64,000 nt of DNA from Balaenoptera acutorostrata (GCF_949987535.1 NC_080067.1:60322405-60386404); one strand, 5' to 3'. Counted from the first letter of the stretch, positions 35,040 through 47,965 are shown. Numbers and translations are program-made. The notes: generated by a model not told the origin, from the sequence alone.

Positions 35040-36100
35040 TTAATAAAAAGAAAAGTAAACAAATGGGACCTAATTAAACTTAAAAGCTTTTGCACAGCAA
35101 AGGAAACCATCAGCAAAACGAAAAGACAACCTACTGAATGGCAGAAAATATTTTCAAGTGATACGACCAACAAGGGATTAATATCTAACACATATAAACA
35201 GCTCATACAACTCAATACCAAAAAACCAAACAATCTGATTAAAAAAAGGGCAGAAGAACTGAATAGACATTTTTCCAAAGAAGCTATACAGATGGCCAAA
35301 AGGCACATGAAAAGATGCTCAACATCACTAATCGTCAGGGAAATGCAAATCTAAACCACAATGAGTTATCACCTCACACCTGTCAGAATGGCTATCATCA
35401 AAAAGAACACAATAACAAATGTTGGCAAGGATGTGGAGAAAAGGGAACCCTCGTACATTGTTGGTGGAAATGTAAATTGGCGCAGCCACTGTGGAAAATA
35501 GTATGGAGGTTTCTCAAAAAACTAAAAATAGAACTGCCATATGCCTGAGCAATTCCACTCTTGGGTATATATCCAAAAAAACCAAAAACACTAATTTGAA
35601 AAGATACATCCACCCCAATGTTCATAGCAGTATTATTTACAACTGCCAAGTTGTGGAAACAACCTAAGTGTCCATCAACAGATGAATGGATATAGAAGAT
35701 GTGGTATATATACAGTGGAATACTACTCAGACATAAAAAAGAACTAAATTTTGCCAATTGCAACAACATGGATGAACTTGGAGGGCATTATGCGAAGTGA
35801 AATAAGTCAGACAGAAAAAGACAAATACCATATGCTTTCACTTATATGTGGAATCTAAAAAATACAACAAACTAGTGAATATAACAAAAAAGAAGCAGAC
35901 TCATATATATAGAGGACAAACTAATGACTACCGGTGGAGAGGGTGGAAGGGGCAAAACAGGGATGGGGGAGTAAGAGGTACAAACTATTGGGTGTAAGAT
36001 AGGCTCAAGGATGTATTGTACAACACAGGGAATATAGCTGATATTTTGCAATAACTGTAAATGGAAAGTCACCTTTAAAACTGCTACAAAAATAAAAATT
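35040..36100 (+). mobile_element. L1 3' end: ORF2 C-terminus and 3' UTR
   Basis: Starts at 'aaaagtaaacaaatgggacc', equal to the ORF2 position of 19.16 kb, and runs through 'cttttgcacagcaaaggaaa', the Cys/His cluster near 35422-35475 and 'cagatgaatggatatagaag'. The 3' UTR resembles those at 46.0 and 55.9 kb ('ggtgtaagataggctcaagg', 'ataactgtaaatggaaagtc') and ends in a short A-rich tail. ORF2 is broken. The large minus-strand frame at 35398-35769 is its antisense shadow. Confidence 0.92.
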
Positions 36101-36224
36101 TAAAACAAAAATTCAAAAAAATTCAACGTTTTGACAGTCAATCTTCCTTTAAAATCACTGAGGGAATTGATTATATACAGAGTCTGGAGATGAGTACTGG
36201 TTGTTATATAAGTAATAACTGCCT

Positions 36225-36302
36225 AACATATATATATGCATATCATACGTCTCCATATGTGTGTGTGTGTGTGTGTATATATATACATGCACATATATAT
36301 AT
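36225..36302. repeat. Compound (TA)/(TG) microsatellite
   Basis: TA runs flank a pure (TG)n at about 36258-36276; likely length-polymorphic. Confidence 0.9.
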
Positions 36303-36424
36303 GTTCTAAGATTGAGAATTTGCCTAAGAAGAGCAGAAATTTCTTGAGAAAGTACAGATGACTATTGCAGCAGAGTAGCACTGTCACAATGGTTTTACAA
36401 ACATCTGGCACTGACCAATTGTTA

Positions 36425-36608
36425 GATTAACTACATCAGAATGACTTAGGGTGGTTTTATAGATTAGAAATTCTTGGATTGTACCTACAAATATTCTGCT
36501 TTGGTAAGTCTTGGGTGAGGTACATAAATCTCTGTTTTTCTTAAATTATTTTCAAGAAGTTCCCCTGGTTAATTACAATGAGCACTCCAATTTGTGAAAC
36601 ACAGTGAA
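36425..36608. repeat. MER5-like DNA transposon remnant, third copy
   Basis: 'actacatcagaatgacttag', 'ggattgtacctacaaatatt' and 'caagaagttcccctggttaa' then 'gaaacacagtg' fit the MER5A-type order, diverged. Confidence 0.5.
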
Positions 36609-38621
36609 GCATTATTGGAACTGGGCAGAACCAGGCTGAACCTCAATGGTTTGCCACATTCCAGGTGTACTCTCCACTTTCAAGGTCCAGGGAGGTATTC
36701 TTTGCAAATTGGTCAGTACCTAAAAGACTGGCTCTGGTTATATAAAGGATATCAGAATGTCAATATGTTCATTGTCAGTGACAAGTATAAATATCACATG
36801 TATGCAAATGTCTGCCATAGCAAGACATATGGGAAACCAATCAATGTCTGAAAGTTTGGGGTAAATATGAAATCAGGAAAACAGAGAGTTAGAAAAACTG
36901 AATTTTAATGTTATAAGCCTAACATTGTCAGATGCAGGTATCTTGCATTTATGATAGCTTCACTAATGGGGCTGGAAATATTCAAAATCAATTTGCTAAT
37001 GCCTCCCTCTCCTGGGAAGGGTTTATTTGGGCATTGGCAACATTGGCTTTATAATTGTCTCTTCGTTCTTTGCATCCTTCGATTACGAGCCAATCTTTGA
37101 TTTGACACAAACTTTCTTGTCCAGTGCATGCACTTAAGACACATTCAAGCCACAGGAGCTTGGGAGCTAGGGTATTTCTTTCAAATGAACTCAATTATCT
37201 AAGCTCTAGTTCATTCTAGTCCAGTTTATAATTTAATTTTTAGGAGGAAATCTGATTTTTCTAAGTCTTTTATAAGAACTTCAAAATAGCACCCAAGTAA
37301 TGACATAAAAACCTGTAGACACATAAGGTATTTTCTATATTCCATCAGATACATGTGTATAGGTATAAATAAACTCATTTTTATTTTTTTAAATATATAA
37401 ACAGCGATTCAGGGAATTGTAAGGCTGATGAATTTAGGGAAAAAATATCTGCTCTAAGAATAGGAGGAACTGATTAGTCCATGCAATCACACAAAAATAT
37501 ATGGACATTGTAGGATGGTAAATGAGCCCTCATTTCAAGAGATGAGCTAGCTGCAAAACAATTTTCCTCTCACTGGGAGATAAATACTAATTAAAGTGAG
37601 ATGGCGATGAGTAATAATAAAGGATATATAGATAGAAAGGGAGGTACTAGTTAAGGATAAAGAGATGTGAAAGGGGTAGAAAAGCAGGAAACTGTACTGT
37701 AGATGAGCCATATTTCCCACTGGTTTATTAAGTATTAGCCAGACAGCCACTGATCATAGTTCCCTTCAGAAGCAAAGGAACTAAGGTGGGAATAGAGTGA
37801 AAACAGTTCTGGCTAAGTTGTTTCTCACTTGTTATAAATGACCAAATGCAGGATGATTGAGAAAGTATCATTCTTAACCAGATTTGATTTAGTTCTAGTG
37901 ATCTGGGGCTTTGAGATAGCAAAATTATTAGATGAAAGTAAGTGGGCATGATCTAATTTAGAAATTCAAAAAAACATATTTCATTCATAAAATTTTTACA
38001 GTCCTGGACATGCCCACCTACATCTTTGTCCTTTATTTTCAAGTAATTCTAAATCCCTATTTTCACTACCTCAGAGGGTGAAGTGAATAAGTCCAACTCA
38101 TCATGAGTTTGGATTACCAGAAGATTTTCTGTCAACAAAATGTATGATCTTTTTGTAGTACAGTTTCTCTTAGCCTCTTTCCCTATTTACCCGAGGAATA
38201 GACTATGGACTTTCCTCTACTGTCTGTTTTCCATTCTTCCTTCTGAAAATAGAACATCCTAAGTGTCAGATGAGAACATGGCCCCTCAGCTACACTTTCC
38301 ACCCTCCCTTAGGGACAGATATGGCCACAGCATCCTATCAGAGATATGTGTCACCTCCTGGTCAAAAAAATGAAAACTATAAAATACATTCTTACATTCT
38401 TGTGAAAACTAAGAAAATTTGGAAATGGATAGTATATTAGTTATTATAGAATTATTATTACTTTTCTCATTTGTGATAATGGTATTATAAGTATGGAAGA
38501 GAAAGTTCTTATTTTTAGCAATGGTTCACTATGTTTTCCACTTACTTTCAAATGTTAAAAATATATATCCAACACTTTTGGATACAGAAGTTTGAACAAG
38601 GACTTGGTATTAGATGATATT
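36609..38621. other. No gene or named repeat seen
   Basis: Unique sequence; frames of 62-85 codons on both strands without recognisable motifs. Confidence 0.5.
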
Positions 38622-38636
38622 AAAGAATCAATGTCA

Positions 38637-38687
38637 GAAACTAACACAACATTGTAAAGCAATTATACTCCAATCAAGATATAAAAA
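38637..38687 (+). mobile_element. 51-bp L1 3'-end micro-insertion
   Basis: 'gaaactaacacaacattgta' through 'caatcaagatat' plus A matches the last 50 bases of the L1 ending at 20.35 kb with few changes. It is flanked by the perfect 15-bp duplication 'aaagaatcaatgtca' at 38622-38636 and 38688-38702. This is an L1 insertion truncated to its extreme 3' end. Confidence 0.92.
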
Positions 38688-38702
38688 AAAGAATCAATGT
38701 CA

Positions 38703-39200
38703 ATTTTGTTTTATGTGATGATATTTTACACAATCAGCACCCCAAATTCACAGACCAGAGTATTAATAAAGTCATAAAAGAGACTGTTGCATTATCAGCA
38801 TTAATAAACTATCAGCAGCTGCTGAAAATATGACCAAATATACTATGCCAACTTCTCAATTTAGAATGCAACATGCCAATGCAAAAGTTAAGACGAACAG
38901 TCAAGAGAAGATGTGGCACACGGAGAAGAGAAAATAAATCAAAAGGATGAATTCTCCCTGTGTATTAAAAAAAAAAAAAAAACTAAAATGCAAGGATCAC
39001 TCCTGAGGCACTTCTTTCCATTTGTTCTATTTTAAAATCTGCTCTTAATATCAGAAAATAAGATGAAACTTTCAATGGGAATGACAGTCTCCAGTTCCTT
39101 CCCTCCTAATTTGTTAAAACCTCATATCAGTCTAGAAAAATCCTTGGCCTTATTTCCATGACCAGGTATCTTGTCCAATATTCAGAATATTAGGGCTTTT
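38703..39200. other. No recognisable feature
   Basis: Unique sequence with an A-run at about 38968-38981. Confidence 0.5.
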
Positions 39201-39213
39201 AGAATAAGGATCA

Positions 39214-39547
39214 GGGCTTCCCTGGTGGCGCAGTGGTTGAGAATCTGCCTGCTAATGCAGGGGACACGGGTTCGAGCCCTGGTCTGGGAAGATCCCACAT
39301 GCCACGGAGCAGCTGGGCCCGTGAGCCACAACTACTGAGCCTGCGCGTCTGGAGCCTGTGCCCCGCAACGGGAGGGGCCGCGATAGTGAAAGGCCCGCAC
39401 ACTGCGATGAAGAGCGGTCCCCGCACCGCGATGAAGAGTGGCCCCCGCTTGCCGCAACTAGAGAAAGCCCTCGCATGAACCGAAGACCCAACACAGCCAA
39501 AAATGAATAAATAAATAAAGTAGCTATAAAATTAAAAAAAAAAAAAA
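39214..39547 (+). mobile_element. CHR-type tRNA-derived SINE, copy 4
   Basis: A box at 39226-39236 and B box at 39269-39279 intact. Like copy 2 it has two 'gcgatgaagag' units and a tail containing 'gtagctataaa' (39520-39530) before the A-run. The 13-bp duplication 'agaataaggatca' flanks it at 39201-39213 and 39548-39560. Its open frames (39211-39500) are near-identical to those in copy 2 and are not genes. Confidence 0.95.
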
Positions 39548-39560
39548 AGAATAAGGATCA

Positions 39561-40299
39561 AAGGTAAAATTAATTTCAGGAAATCTAAATCTCATGAAAA
39601 ATAATATCTTAACCATTAGAGGATACAGAAGTGAAAGCATCTTATGGATGCCTTCAATGATCGTATCAGGGAAGGTTATTCTCACACTGTCTTATATTTT
39701 CAAGGGGTATAATCAAGCTTGCATCCATACTATGGTGAAATTGTCATTCATGAGGACATCAATGACCTCCATGTTGCCAAAATACAAATTTGATTTTTCT
39801 GACCACATTTTATTGGACTCCTCAGCGATCTTCAAACCTGTTGACTACACTCCACTTCTTGTACACTTTTTGTCTCTTGGGGCAATCTGATGTCATTGGC
39901 CACTCCTTCTCAGTCTCCTTACTCCTTTTGTTTCAAGGGACCTCTAAAATTGACGTGTCCTAGGCTCAGTTTTCTCTCTTCCCTTTTCTTAACATTTTCT
40001 CCCTGTAGTTTTATCCATGCTAAGAATGTACAATCTATCTTCATGCAGTTGATTCCATATTCCTATCTCCAGGTTTGAACTGTTCCTTGAACAGACTTGA
40101 ATATTTTCCACATCATCTTTCCTTGGATTTATGAGACAAATCTGATTCCTTTCTTTTCCTTAATATGTTCATTAATTCATTAGTCTGTCTTGTTAGACTT
40201 TCCAAATTATATCCCATATTCACTCACTTTTCTCCATCTATTCGTACCATCCTATTCCAAATCACTTAAAATAATGCAATGGTCCTACTCCCACCCTAA
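39561..40299. other. No gene seen
   Basis: Unique sequence; plus-strand frames at 39594-39890 and 39890-40078 carry no recognised domain. Confidence 0.5.
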
Positions 40300-41352
40300 T
40301 TCGGGTCTAGTATGTTTAAATTATTGTGCAATTTTCCAAAACCACACAAGAAGAGTCTGATATAACAAACGATTTTATACCCAACACCCATATTCAATAA
40401 TTATCAAAATATCCCTACATTTACTTAATCTCTCTTTTCCCTTTGCTTTTATTTTTTGACAAATCATTAAAAAGCAAATCACAGACTTCCTCTTATTTCA
40501 CTAATAGGTACTTCAGTATGGGTGTATAACAAATAAGTACTTTTTCACATAACCAACATGCCATTGCTACATTAGCAATAATTCCTAAATATCACCTAAT
40601 ATCCAGTTCATATTAACATTTCTTAGATATCCTAAAATGTCTTTTCGTAGTTGCCTTCTCTGATCTGTCAGAATAAAAACAAGTTCTACACAGTTCATAT
40701 CATTATTATATCTCTTACATCTCTTTTACAACTATTTCCCACCTTTTGGTAATTGTTTCATTGGATAAACCAGGATATATCTCCTCCAGAATTTCCAACA
40801 TCTATATTGACTGATTGTGTCCTCAACATGTCCTTCACTTATTCCTGTACCTGCTATACTTTCTGAAAGCTGTTAGTTAAATCAAGGGACCCTGATGAAA
40901 TTCAGTGTCCATTTCATCAGCAAAAATGCTTTAAACATGTGGCCTTATACTTCCTATTGCATCACATCATGAAGTTTATTTCATTGTTTATCCCACTGTA
41001 TGTTAAGATGGATCAAATTAATCAGGTGGGTTCATATCTCTTCCTGCCTTTATAGTTCACTGTCAAAGTAACATCTAATGTCCTATTTTCCTCGATATCT
41101 CTTCCTGTATCTAATGGTAAATGCATAGGCAATTTGATTGGATTGTCATACATATCTCTATAGAGATTATACCATTTTGCCTTCCCACCAACAAAGTTTG
41201 AGAATGCCTATTTCCTCGCATCTTTACCAGGAGAATATGTTGTCAAGCTTTTGGATTTTTGACTATCTGATATATGAGAAATAATATCTCAGGATTATTA
41301 TTTTATAATAATTATTATATAATTTTTAATAATTAATAATTATAATATTGTT

Positions 41353-41718
41353 AATTATTAGAGAAATGCAAATCAAAACTAAAAACACTAGTCAGAATGG
41401 CCATCATTAAAAAGTCTACAAATGCTGGAGAGGGAGTGGAGAAAAAGGAATCTTTCTATACTGTTGGTGGGAATGTAAATTGGTGCAGTTACTATGGAGA
41501 ACAGTATGGAGGTTCCTTAAAGAACTAAAAATAGAGTTACCATATGACCCAGCAATCCCATTCCTGGGCATATATCCAGAGAAAATTCTAATTCGAAATT
41601 CGAAAAGATACACGCACCCCAATGTTCATAACGGCACTATTTACAATAGCCAAGACACGGAAGCAAACTTAGTGTCCATCAACAGATGAATGGATATAGA
41701 AGATGTGGTGTGTGTGTG

Positions 41719-41758
<40 letters not shown>

Positions 41759-42260
41759 GGAATATTACTCAGGCATAAAAAAGAATGAAATAATGCCATT
41801 TTTAGCAATATGGATGAACCTAGAGATTATCATATTAAGTGAAGTAAGTGAGGCAGAGAAAGACAAATATCATACAATATCATTTATATGTGGAATCTAA
41901 AATATGACACAAATGAACTTATCTACAAAACAGAAACAGACTCACAGACATAAAAAACAAACTTATGGTTACCAAAGGGAACAGCGTAGAGTGGGGAGGG
42001 AGAGATAAATCAGGAGTTTGGGATTAACATATACACACTACTATATATAAAATAGTAAACAACAAGGACCTACTGCATCGCATAGGGAACTATACTCAGT
42101 ATCTTGTAATAATCTATAATGGAAAAGAATCTGACAAAGAATATACATATAGAGATAGATAGATGGATATAGATATATAACTGAATCACTTTGCTGTACA
42201 CTTGAAACTAACACAATATTGTAAATTAACTATACTTTAATAAAAAAAGAAAAAAGAAAA
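41353..42260 (+). mobile_element. L1 3' end inserted in the ancient L1M
   Basis: Begins 'attagagaaatgcaaatcaa', lacks about 20 bases normally found before 'gtcagaatggccatcattaa', then follows ORF2 to C-G-I-stop at 41898-41900 and a 3' UTR ending 'actatactttaataaaaaaa'. The 3' UTR type equals that at 29.7 kb. A long (TG)(CA) tract lies at 41706-41756. The surrounding AT-rich flanks hide any target-site duplication. Confidence 0.9.
41706..41756. repeat. (TG)n(CA)n microsatellite within L1 ORF2
   Basis: A TG run turns into about 18 CA units, forming a self-complementary junction near 41719. Same ORF2 position as the microsatellite at 29.46 kb. Confidence 0.93.
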
Positions 42261-44280
42261 ACATTTTACATAATAATTTTAATTTATATATTAAGTTCTA
42301 AGTTGAACATCTTTACATATGCTTATGAGTCACTTATATTTATACTTGCCCATTTGTTTGTTGGTTTGTTTTTATATTCTTAATTTTGGAGAAACATTTT
42401 AATATTAAATTATTCTTTGGGACATAAAGTGTAAATAATTATTCCAAGATTTGTATGTATATTTGGACATTTTTTTCATTCAGAGGTATAATTGGTCAAA
42501 ATTTGTTCTATGGATTCAGGACTTTGAGTCATTTATCCTACTCCCAAATTATGAAGTGATCCAGCAGTTGTTTGTTCTTGAACCTGTATGTATTTATAGT
42601 TCATATTGTTTACATATAAATATCCAATCTATTTTTAATTTATTCTGGTGTGTGGTTTGAAGAATGAATCCAATTTCATTTTTTACTTTTTCTATATGGC
42701 TAACCTGTTGTTCAAAATCATTTATTCAAAATTCTATCTTCCTCCACTAATTTGGAATGCTGCTATTATCAGATGCAAAGTTTTCATATGTACTTTGGTT
42801 TTTGTCTGGATTTACTTTTTTTATTGGTTTTCAGTATAGTCATTTGTCAGAATTACTTTGTTTTAATATAGCGTGTATAATGTACTTTAGCCATCTACCT
42901 AAACATTGCTTTTATTTTTCAGATTTTTCCAGGATACATATTTTTCCTTTTATGAACTTTATAATCAACTGAACTAACTTTAGAAAAATAAAGTTGATCA
43001 TATTTATATTGGGTTCATATTAAATTCATAAATTCTTAAGGACAATTGACACTTTATGATAGTGTACCTTTCTAAGAACATAGAATTTTTTTCATTACTG
43101 CAAGGATATCTTCCTCTTTTTCCAGATTGTTACATAGTGTTTCTCATGATTATTTTCTCATAGATTTTTTTCCACAACTCTTTATAGGTATATCTAAGTA
43201 TTTTATTTTTATTTTTGCTACTTTAAGTGGAGTATACTCATTTGTTTTATATTCTAACTGGTTTTCATTTTTATATATGAAAACAATTGATTCATCAGGG
43301 TTAAGTTTACCTGTTACTCCCCTAAAATTTCTCTCTCAATTTTTTATTGATACTTTTGTGTTTTCCAATTGTACAATCTCACGCTTTGCCATTATAGTTT
43401 TGCCATTCTCTTTTTCAAAACATCTTGAATTACTTTTGGTGGTCGAATTGCATCGCCCAATGTCTCAAAATCAATGTTACATATCAGTGTCTATACTATT
43501 TATCCTAGATGTGTTTCTGACTTTATTAAGGAGCCTCTTGTGTTTTCCTATTAAAACACTGGCTTTGAGTTGATATATTAATTAATATTAAATCATGTTA
43601 AAGAAATATCCATCAATTCCTACATTATTGAAACATTTTACAATCAAGTATGGGTATTAAATATTGTCAAATGCCTCTATATGTGAAGATCTCTACACAA
43701 GTTCCTCTCCAATATGATAAAAGTATTTTCCAATATTTAGTCACCCTTGAATTTCTGTCCCAGCCCATTTTGTTCACAGTATATTACTTTTATTGCAATT
43801 GGATTTTATTTGCTAATATATTATTTAAGATTTATTCATTAGTGAGGTAGCAATTTTCTTTTGTTTCTACATGCAATCTCTCTGAGTCCTGTTTATTTTT
43901 ATATAAATTTCATGAAAATAATTTAAAAGTTTTCCTTATTTTGGATACTCTGGACAGTTTAATTAATAACTGGAGTTTGGAAATTGGAATTTTCCGATCT
44001 TTAAGTTTGTATTACCGTACGAGCTCATCTGAGCCTGAAGGATTTATTAGGGAGCTCTTTTATAAATTTCTGTACATTTTCTAATATAGAAACTGTCTTT
44101 TAAAAATTTCTTTCTCTCTCCATTTAGCACATTATGTTTTCCTAAAGCTACCTATTTCATCTAGATTTTCAAGTTTACTGACAAAGAATTTAATAATGTA
44201 GTCTCATGATTTTTTGAAAATTTCTCTGTTATGATGGTTATATTTTATTCCTAATGCTATCACTACCAAAATGATTATCT

Positions 44281-44629
44281 AGACGGCTTAAATCTTAGCA
44301 TTTGCTCTGTGCAACATTGACCACTCCCTCCCCTACTTGGCCTGTATTCCCCTGTACTGGGAATCACAAAACACCCTAAAAAATAAATATGGGGAGAAAT
44401 ATTGGTTTATCTCAGTACTTTTCCCCTTTGTCTGGGATCATGTCCAAAGAAGTCCTGGTGGCTTTGGTGCTCTGTGATGTTTTCAAGTGGTCACTGATGC
44501 AGTAGTAGTTTGTTGTTTAGTGTTTTATCAAGCTTTACAATTGTTGTTGGCAGCAGAGTTAGTTTGATACAAACCACATTAGAACTCTTATCTCTTGCAA
44601 TTATCTACAAGCAACCAGAGCAGTCTCTC
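44281..44629. other. No recognisable feature
   Basis: Between the ancient L1M and an L2; no motif recognised. Confidence 0.45.
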
Positions 44630-45150
44630 AAAATGGAAATCAGAGCATATTAGTTTCCTACTTTTAATTTTACAGTGGCTTTCCTTTGCATTTGAATTTA
44701 AATTCAAACTCCTTATTATTTCCATAAGCTAAGGCCCCCAATAACCATTCTGATACCTTTTCATCCCACTTTCCCATGCTCATGTATTCACTTATGTTTC
44801 CCAAACACCCAAGCTTATTTTTTCTCTAGAGCTTCTGCATGTCTTATTTTCTCCTCTTGAAACCCTTTAGCACAATACCTTTTTAATGTTAGCTCTATCA
44901 CATTTTTCATATCTTAGCCCAAAGGCCATAGCTGACCACACTCTAGTCACTCTCCAGCATGTGGCCATGTTTTATTTTCTTTTTTATCAATTATAATTTG
45001 GAAATTACTTTTGTTTGTTCACCGTTTTATTATGCATCTTATGAGGGCAGATAACTCGACTGCTTTTTTCTCTAATGTGTTTTAAGGCCTTGTAGAGTAC
45101 TTGACAAATAACAGGTATGCAATAAAGGTTTGCAGAATGAATCAATGAAC
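44630..45150 (+). repeat. LINE-2 3' end, well preserved
   Basis: Landmarks across its length: 'aaatcagagcatattagttt', 'ttcaaactccttattatttc', 'ataagctaaggcccccaata', 'ctagagcttctgcatgtctt', 'atgcatcttatgagggcaga', 'taacaggtatgcaataaagg', 'tttgcagaatgaatcaatga'. This is the best L2 copy in the window. Confidence 0.85.
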
Positions 45151-45505
45151 AATACATTATCAGTATGTTTAATGCAAATGAATAATATCTGTAAAATCTT
45201 GAGCCCTTGAAACAGAGTATAACAAGAAATAAACATTGAGTCTACGGAAACTTTAAGCACAATGTCTAGGATCTGATTAGCTCTCTACAATTGCTGGAAA
45301 TTTGGTCAAGCAGTTTAATTTTTCATGAGATCCTATTATTTTCAAAGATAAAATGGGAAGGAAAATTAGAACACCCATTCCCTTCCAGTTTGAAAATATC
45401 ATGATTTATTTTCTGACTCATCACAATATACTTTGTATTTTATTTTAACATATTTTAACATGAAAATTTATAGTATGATCTAGTTCATTTGAAAAATCAT
45501 CTGTG
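45151..45505. other. No recognisable feature
   Basis: Unique sequence between L2 and L1. Confidence 0.5.
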
Positions 45506-45509
45506 CTGC

Positions 45510-46085
45510 TATACTCAGCAATTCCACTCCTGGGTATATATCAAAAAAAAAAAAACCCCAAAAACACTAATTCAAAAAGATACATGCACCCTACTTCCAT
45601 AGCAGCATTATTTACTATTGCCAAGGTATGGGAGCAACCTAAGTGTCCACCAACAGATGAATGGATGAAGAAGATGTGGTATATATATATATGTGGTATA
45701 TACAATGGAATACAACTCAGCCATGAGAAACAATGTAATAATGCCATTTACAGCAACATGGATGAAGTTGGAGGGCAATATGCTAAGTGAAATAAGTCAG
45801 ACAGAGAAAGACAAATTGCTGTATGACATCACTTATATGTGGAATCTAGAAAAAGTACAATAGACTAGTGAATATAACAAAAAAGAAGCAGACTCACAGA
45901 TATAGAGAACAAACAAGTGGTTACCCGTGGGGAGGGTGAGGGGGCAATATAGTGGTGGGGGAGGGGAGGTACAAACTACTGGGTGTAAGACAGTCTGAAA
46001 GGATGTATTGTACAACATGGAAATATAGCTAACATTTTGTAATAACTGTAAATGGAGTGTAACCTTTAAAACTTGTATAAAAAAT
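45510..46085 (+). mobile_element. L1 3' end, short
   Basis: Starts at 'ctcagcaattccactcctgg' in the ORF2 C-terminus and ends with the 'ggtgtaagacagtctgaaag' type 3' UTR. An (AT)n of about 12 bases sits at 45680-45692. The 95-codon frame at 45503-45790 is the ORF2 C-terminus with its end altered. Confidence 0.9.
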
Positions 46086-47807
46086 CATCAGTTCATTTGT
46101 TCCATTAGGAATTTTATTAACCGTATTAATATTTATAAGGAAATTACATTCTCTTTTCATCTCAACTATTTTTATTTAACAATTTTAAAGTCTGTTATGT
46201 AAAATAAACAATGTTGTGAACGAAGATCACAAACAAAATATAAAATCAATATGTATATGTCATAGAGGAGAATATTAGTAATATGAAACTTTCCTGGATA
46301 GTTTCTACTCTGCATATTGAACTTGCTGTGTTTTTACATGAATAATGGAATATACTAAAACTGATGGCACAATTCTTTTGTTAGAGCAGTTATGAGATGA
46401 AAAGACAAAATCTACACTGAAAAGTTATTAAAGAAACAACACATCTCTAATGATAAGAAGATGAAGTTTGCCTCTCCATTTACATCTGTCTCTAGTGTTA
46501 TAAATATTAGATCATATTTTAAAACTCACTCATAGTTTTGTAGGATGGTCCAGTTTTGATAAGCTCTTGTAGTGCTACTATAAATATAAAGAGATTTATG
46601 AATTAATTTTCATATTTAAATTACAAAGTCTTCTGGTACAACTGAAGTTTCAGCTTCAGAGTTAAACTGACTATTTCTTTAGCATTCAAGACACTAACAT
46701 GTTTTAGAACACAGATTAATGTGAAATGTCTTCATCTCTACGAAAGTACAATAAAACTACCTTGAAAATTGTCCTTCTGGGTATATTAAAAAGAATAAAA
46801 GTCTTCCTTTTTAGCCATTAAAAAAGTGATACAATTCAAGCTTCTCTCTTCAAATCTTATCACTCATATCATGTAGATTATTTCATGAGTTATATAATTT
46901 AATAAATTGAAAATATTTTATATATAGTATAATTAAACCAGTAAATTCCATTAAAGTGTCATATGTTTATAAAAGAACATTAACCAATATGTATAAGTTT
47001 CAAGTGTATGGTAACAATTAGAAACTTATGCAAAGATTAAATCCAAATGATTTGTTGGTAGTTTAGTAGAAGATCACTATTTTGCCATGATTACTTCAGA
47101 CACACTAGGAACACATGGCCATATTTTAAGTTCAGAGAACTTACTTTTTAAAAAAATGAACATATCTTTATTGTTTCCTATGATTACAAAAGTGTTCATT
47201 AAAAATCAAATTAGAATAAATCTGACACAAATCAGAAAAGGAAAGTGTTTTCTAGTTCTACTCTCCAGGGGCCGGGGGGAACACTCCTCTCAACATTTGG
47301 AATACATCCTTTCAAAACTTGTTTTTGCAGATTGTAGGCATAAAATCCCTCAGCAGAGATGAGATGACTATCAGTCATTACTGTTTTAAAGCAAAATCAC
47401 ATGGTGAAAAAGAGGAATATACTGAGGGTACCTAAGTTTTCTTTAAACTGTAGTGGAAGAGAAAGTGTCCAGACCAGTACTCATAAGTAGGTAAGCAATG
47501 GTGTTATTGTGGCACCAAAGAAAAATCCTGTGTTGTCAAAGAGAAGCAAGGTATGAAGTGAGCCAATGAGTCACAGTTTTTATACATATGAATATAGGTT
47601 TTATAATGCATTATTGAAATCTTACTGCCCATACAAATTATATGATTTATGGATATACATCTAAAAATTGTTTTTTCCCTGGCCAAAATGAAGCAGTAAC
47701 TTATCTAGTTGATTAGTTTTACTTGGAGGTTAACTTTCACAAAGAGCTTGCTTGCAAGTACAGAGCCTAACTGGGGCTTTCAGATAACTCATCTAAATTA
47801 AAATGAA
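46086..47807. other. No gene or named repeat seen
   Basis: AT-rich unique sequence; the frame at 47087-47362 has no recognised domain. Confidence 0.5.
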
Positions 47808-47965
47808 AAGGGGGTTGGGAAGAGTTGGATTGGGAGTTTGGGATCAGTAGATGCAAACTATTATATATAGAATGGATAAACAACAAGGTTCTATTGTATA
47901 GCATGGGGAACTATATTCAATATCCTCTAATAAACCATAATGGAAAAGAAAAAATATAAAAGAAA
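47808..47965 (+). mobile_element. L1 3'-UTR-only fragment
   Basis: 'ggattgggagtttgggatca', 'caaactattatatatagaat', 'caaggttctattgtatagca' and 'taataaaccataatggaaaa' match the 3' UTR at 29.75-29.88 and 42.0-42.14 kb. Severe 5' truncation; A-rich tail to about 48005. Confidence 0.85.

Larger units (their letters stand above)
40300..44280 (-). mobile_element. Large ancient L1M, antisense, split by a younger L1
   Basis: On the plus strand it reads as an inverted old L1: 3' UTR ('aaagcaaatcacagacttcc', 'cctaatatccagttcatatt', 'cctattgcatcacatcatga'), then the ORF2 C-terminus (41155-41345, 'ttgccttcccaccaacaaag'), then, after the younger insertion, ORF2 toward its middle ('atcctactcccaaattatga', 'gaatgaatccaatttcattt', 'gtatgggtattaaatattgt', 'gagctcatctgagcctgaag'). 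Divergence is high. The 148-codon plus-strand frame at 43127-43573 is antisense L1, not a gene. The left and right limits are approximate. Confidence 0.68.

Noticed and set aside
43127..43573. 148-codon plus-strand frame as a membrane protein gene
   Set aside because: It is hydrophobic because it is antisense to decayed L1 ORF2 and T-rich; no start context, splice sites or known domain.
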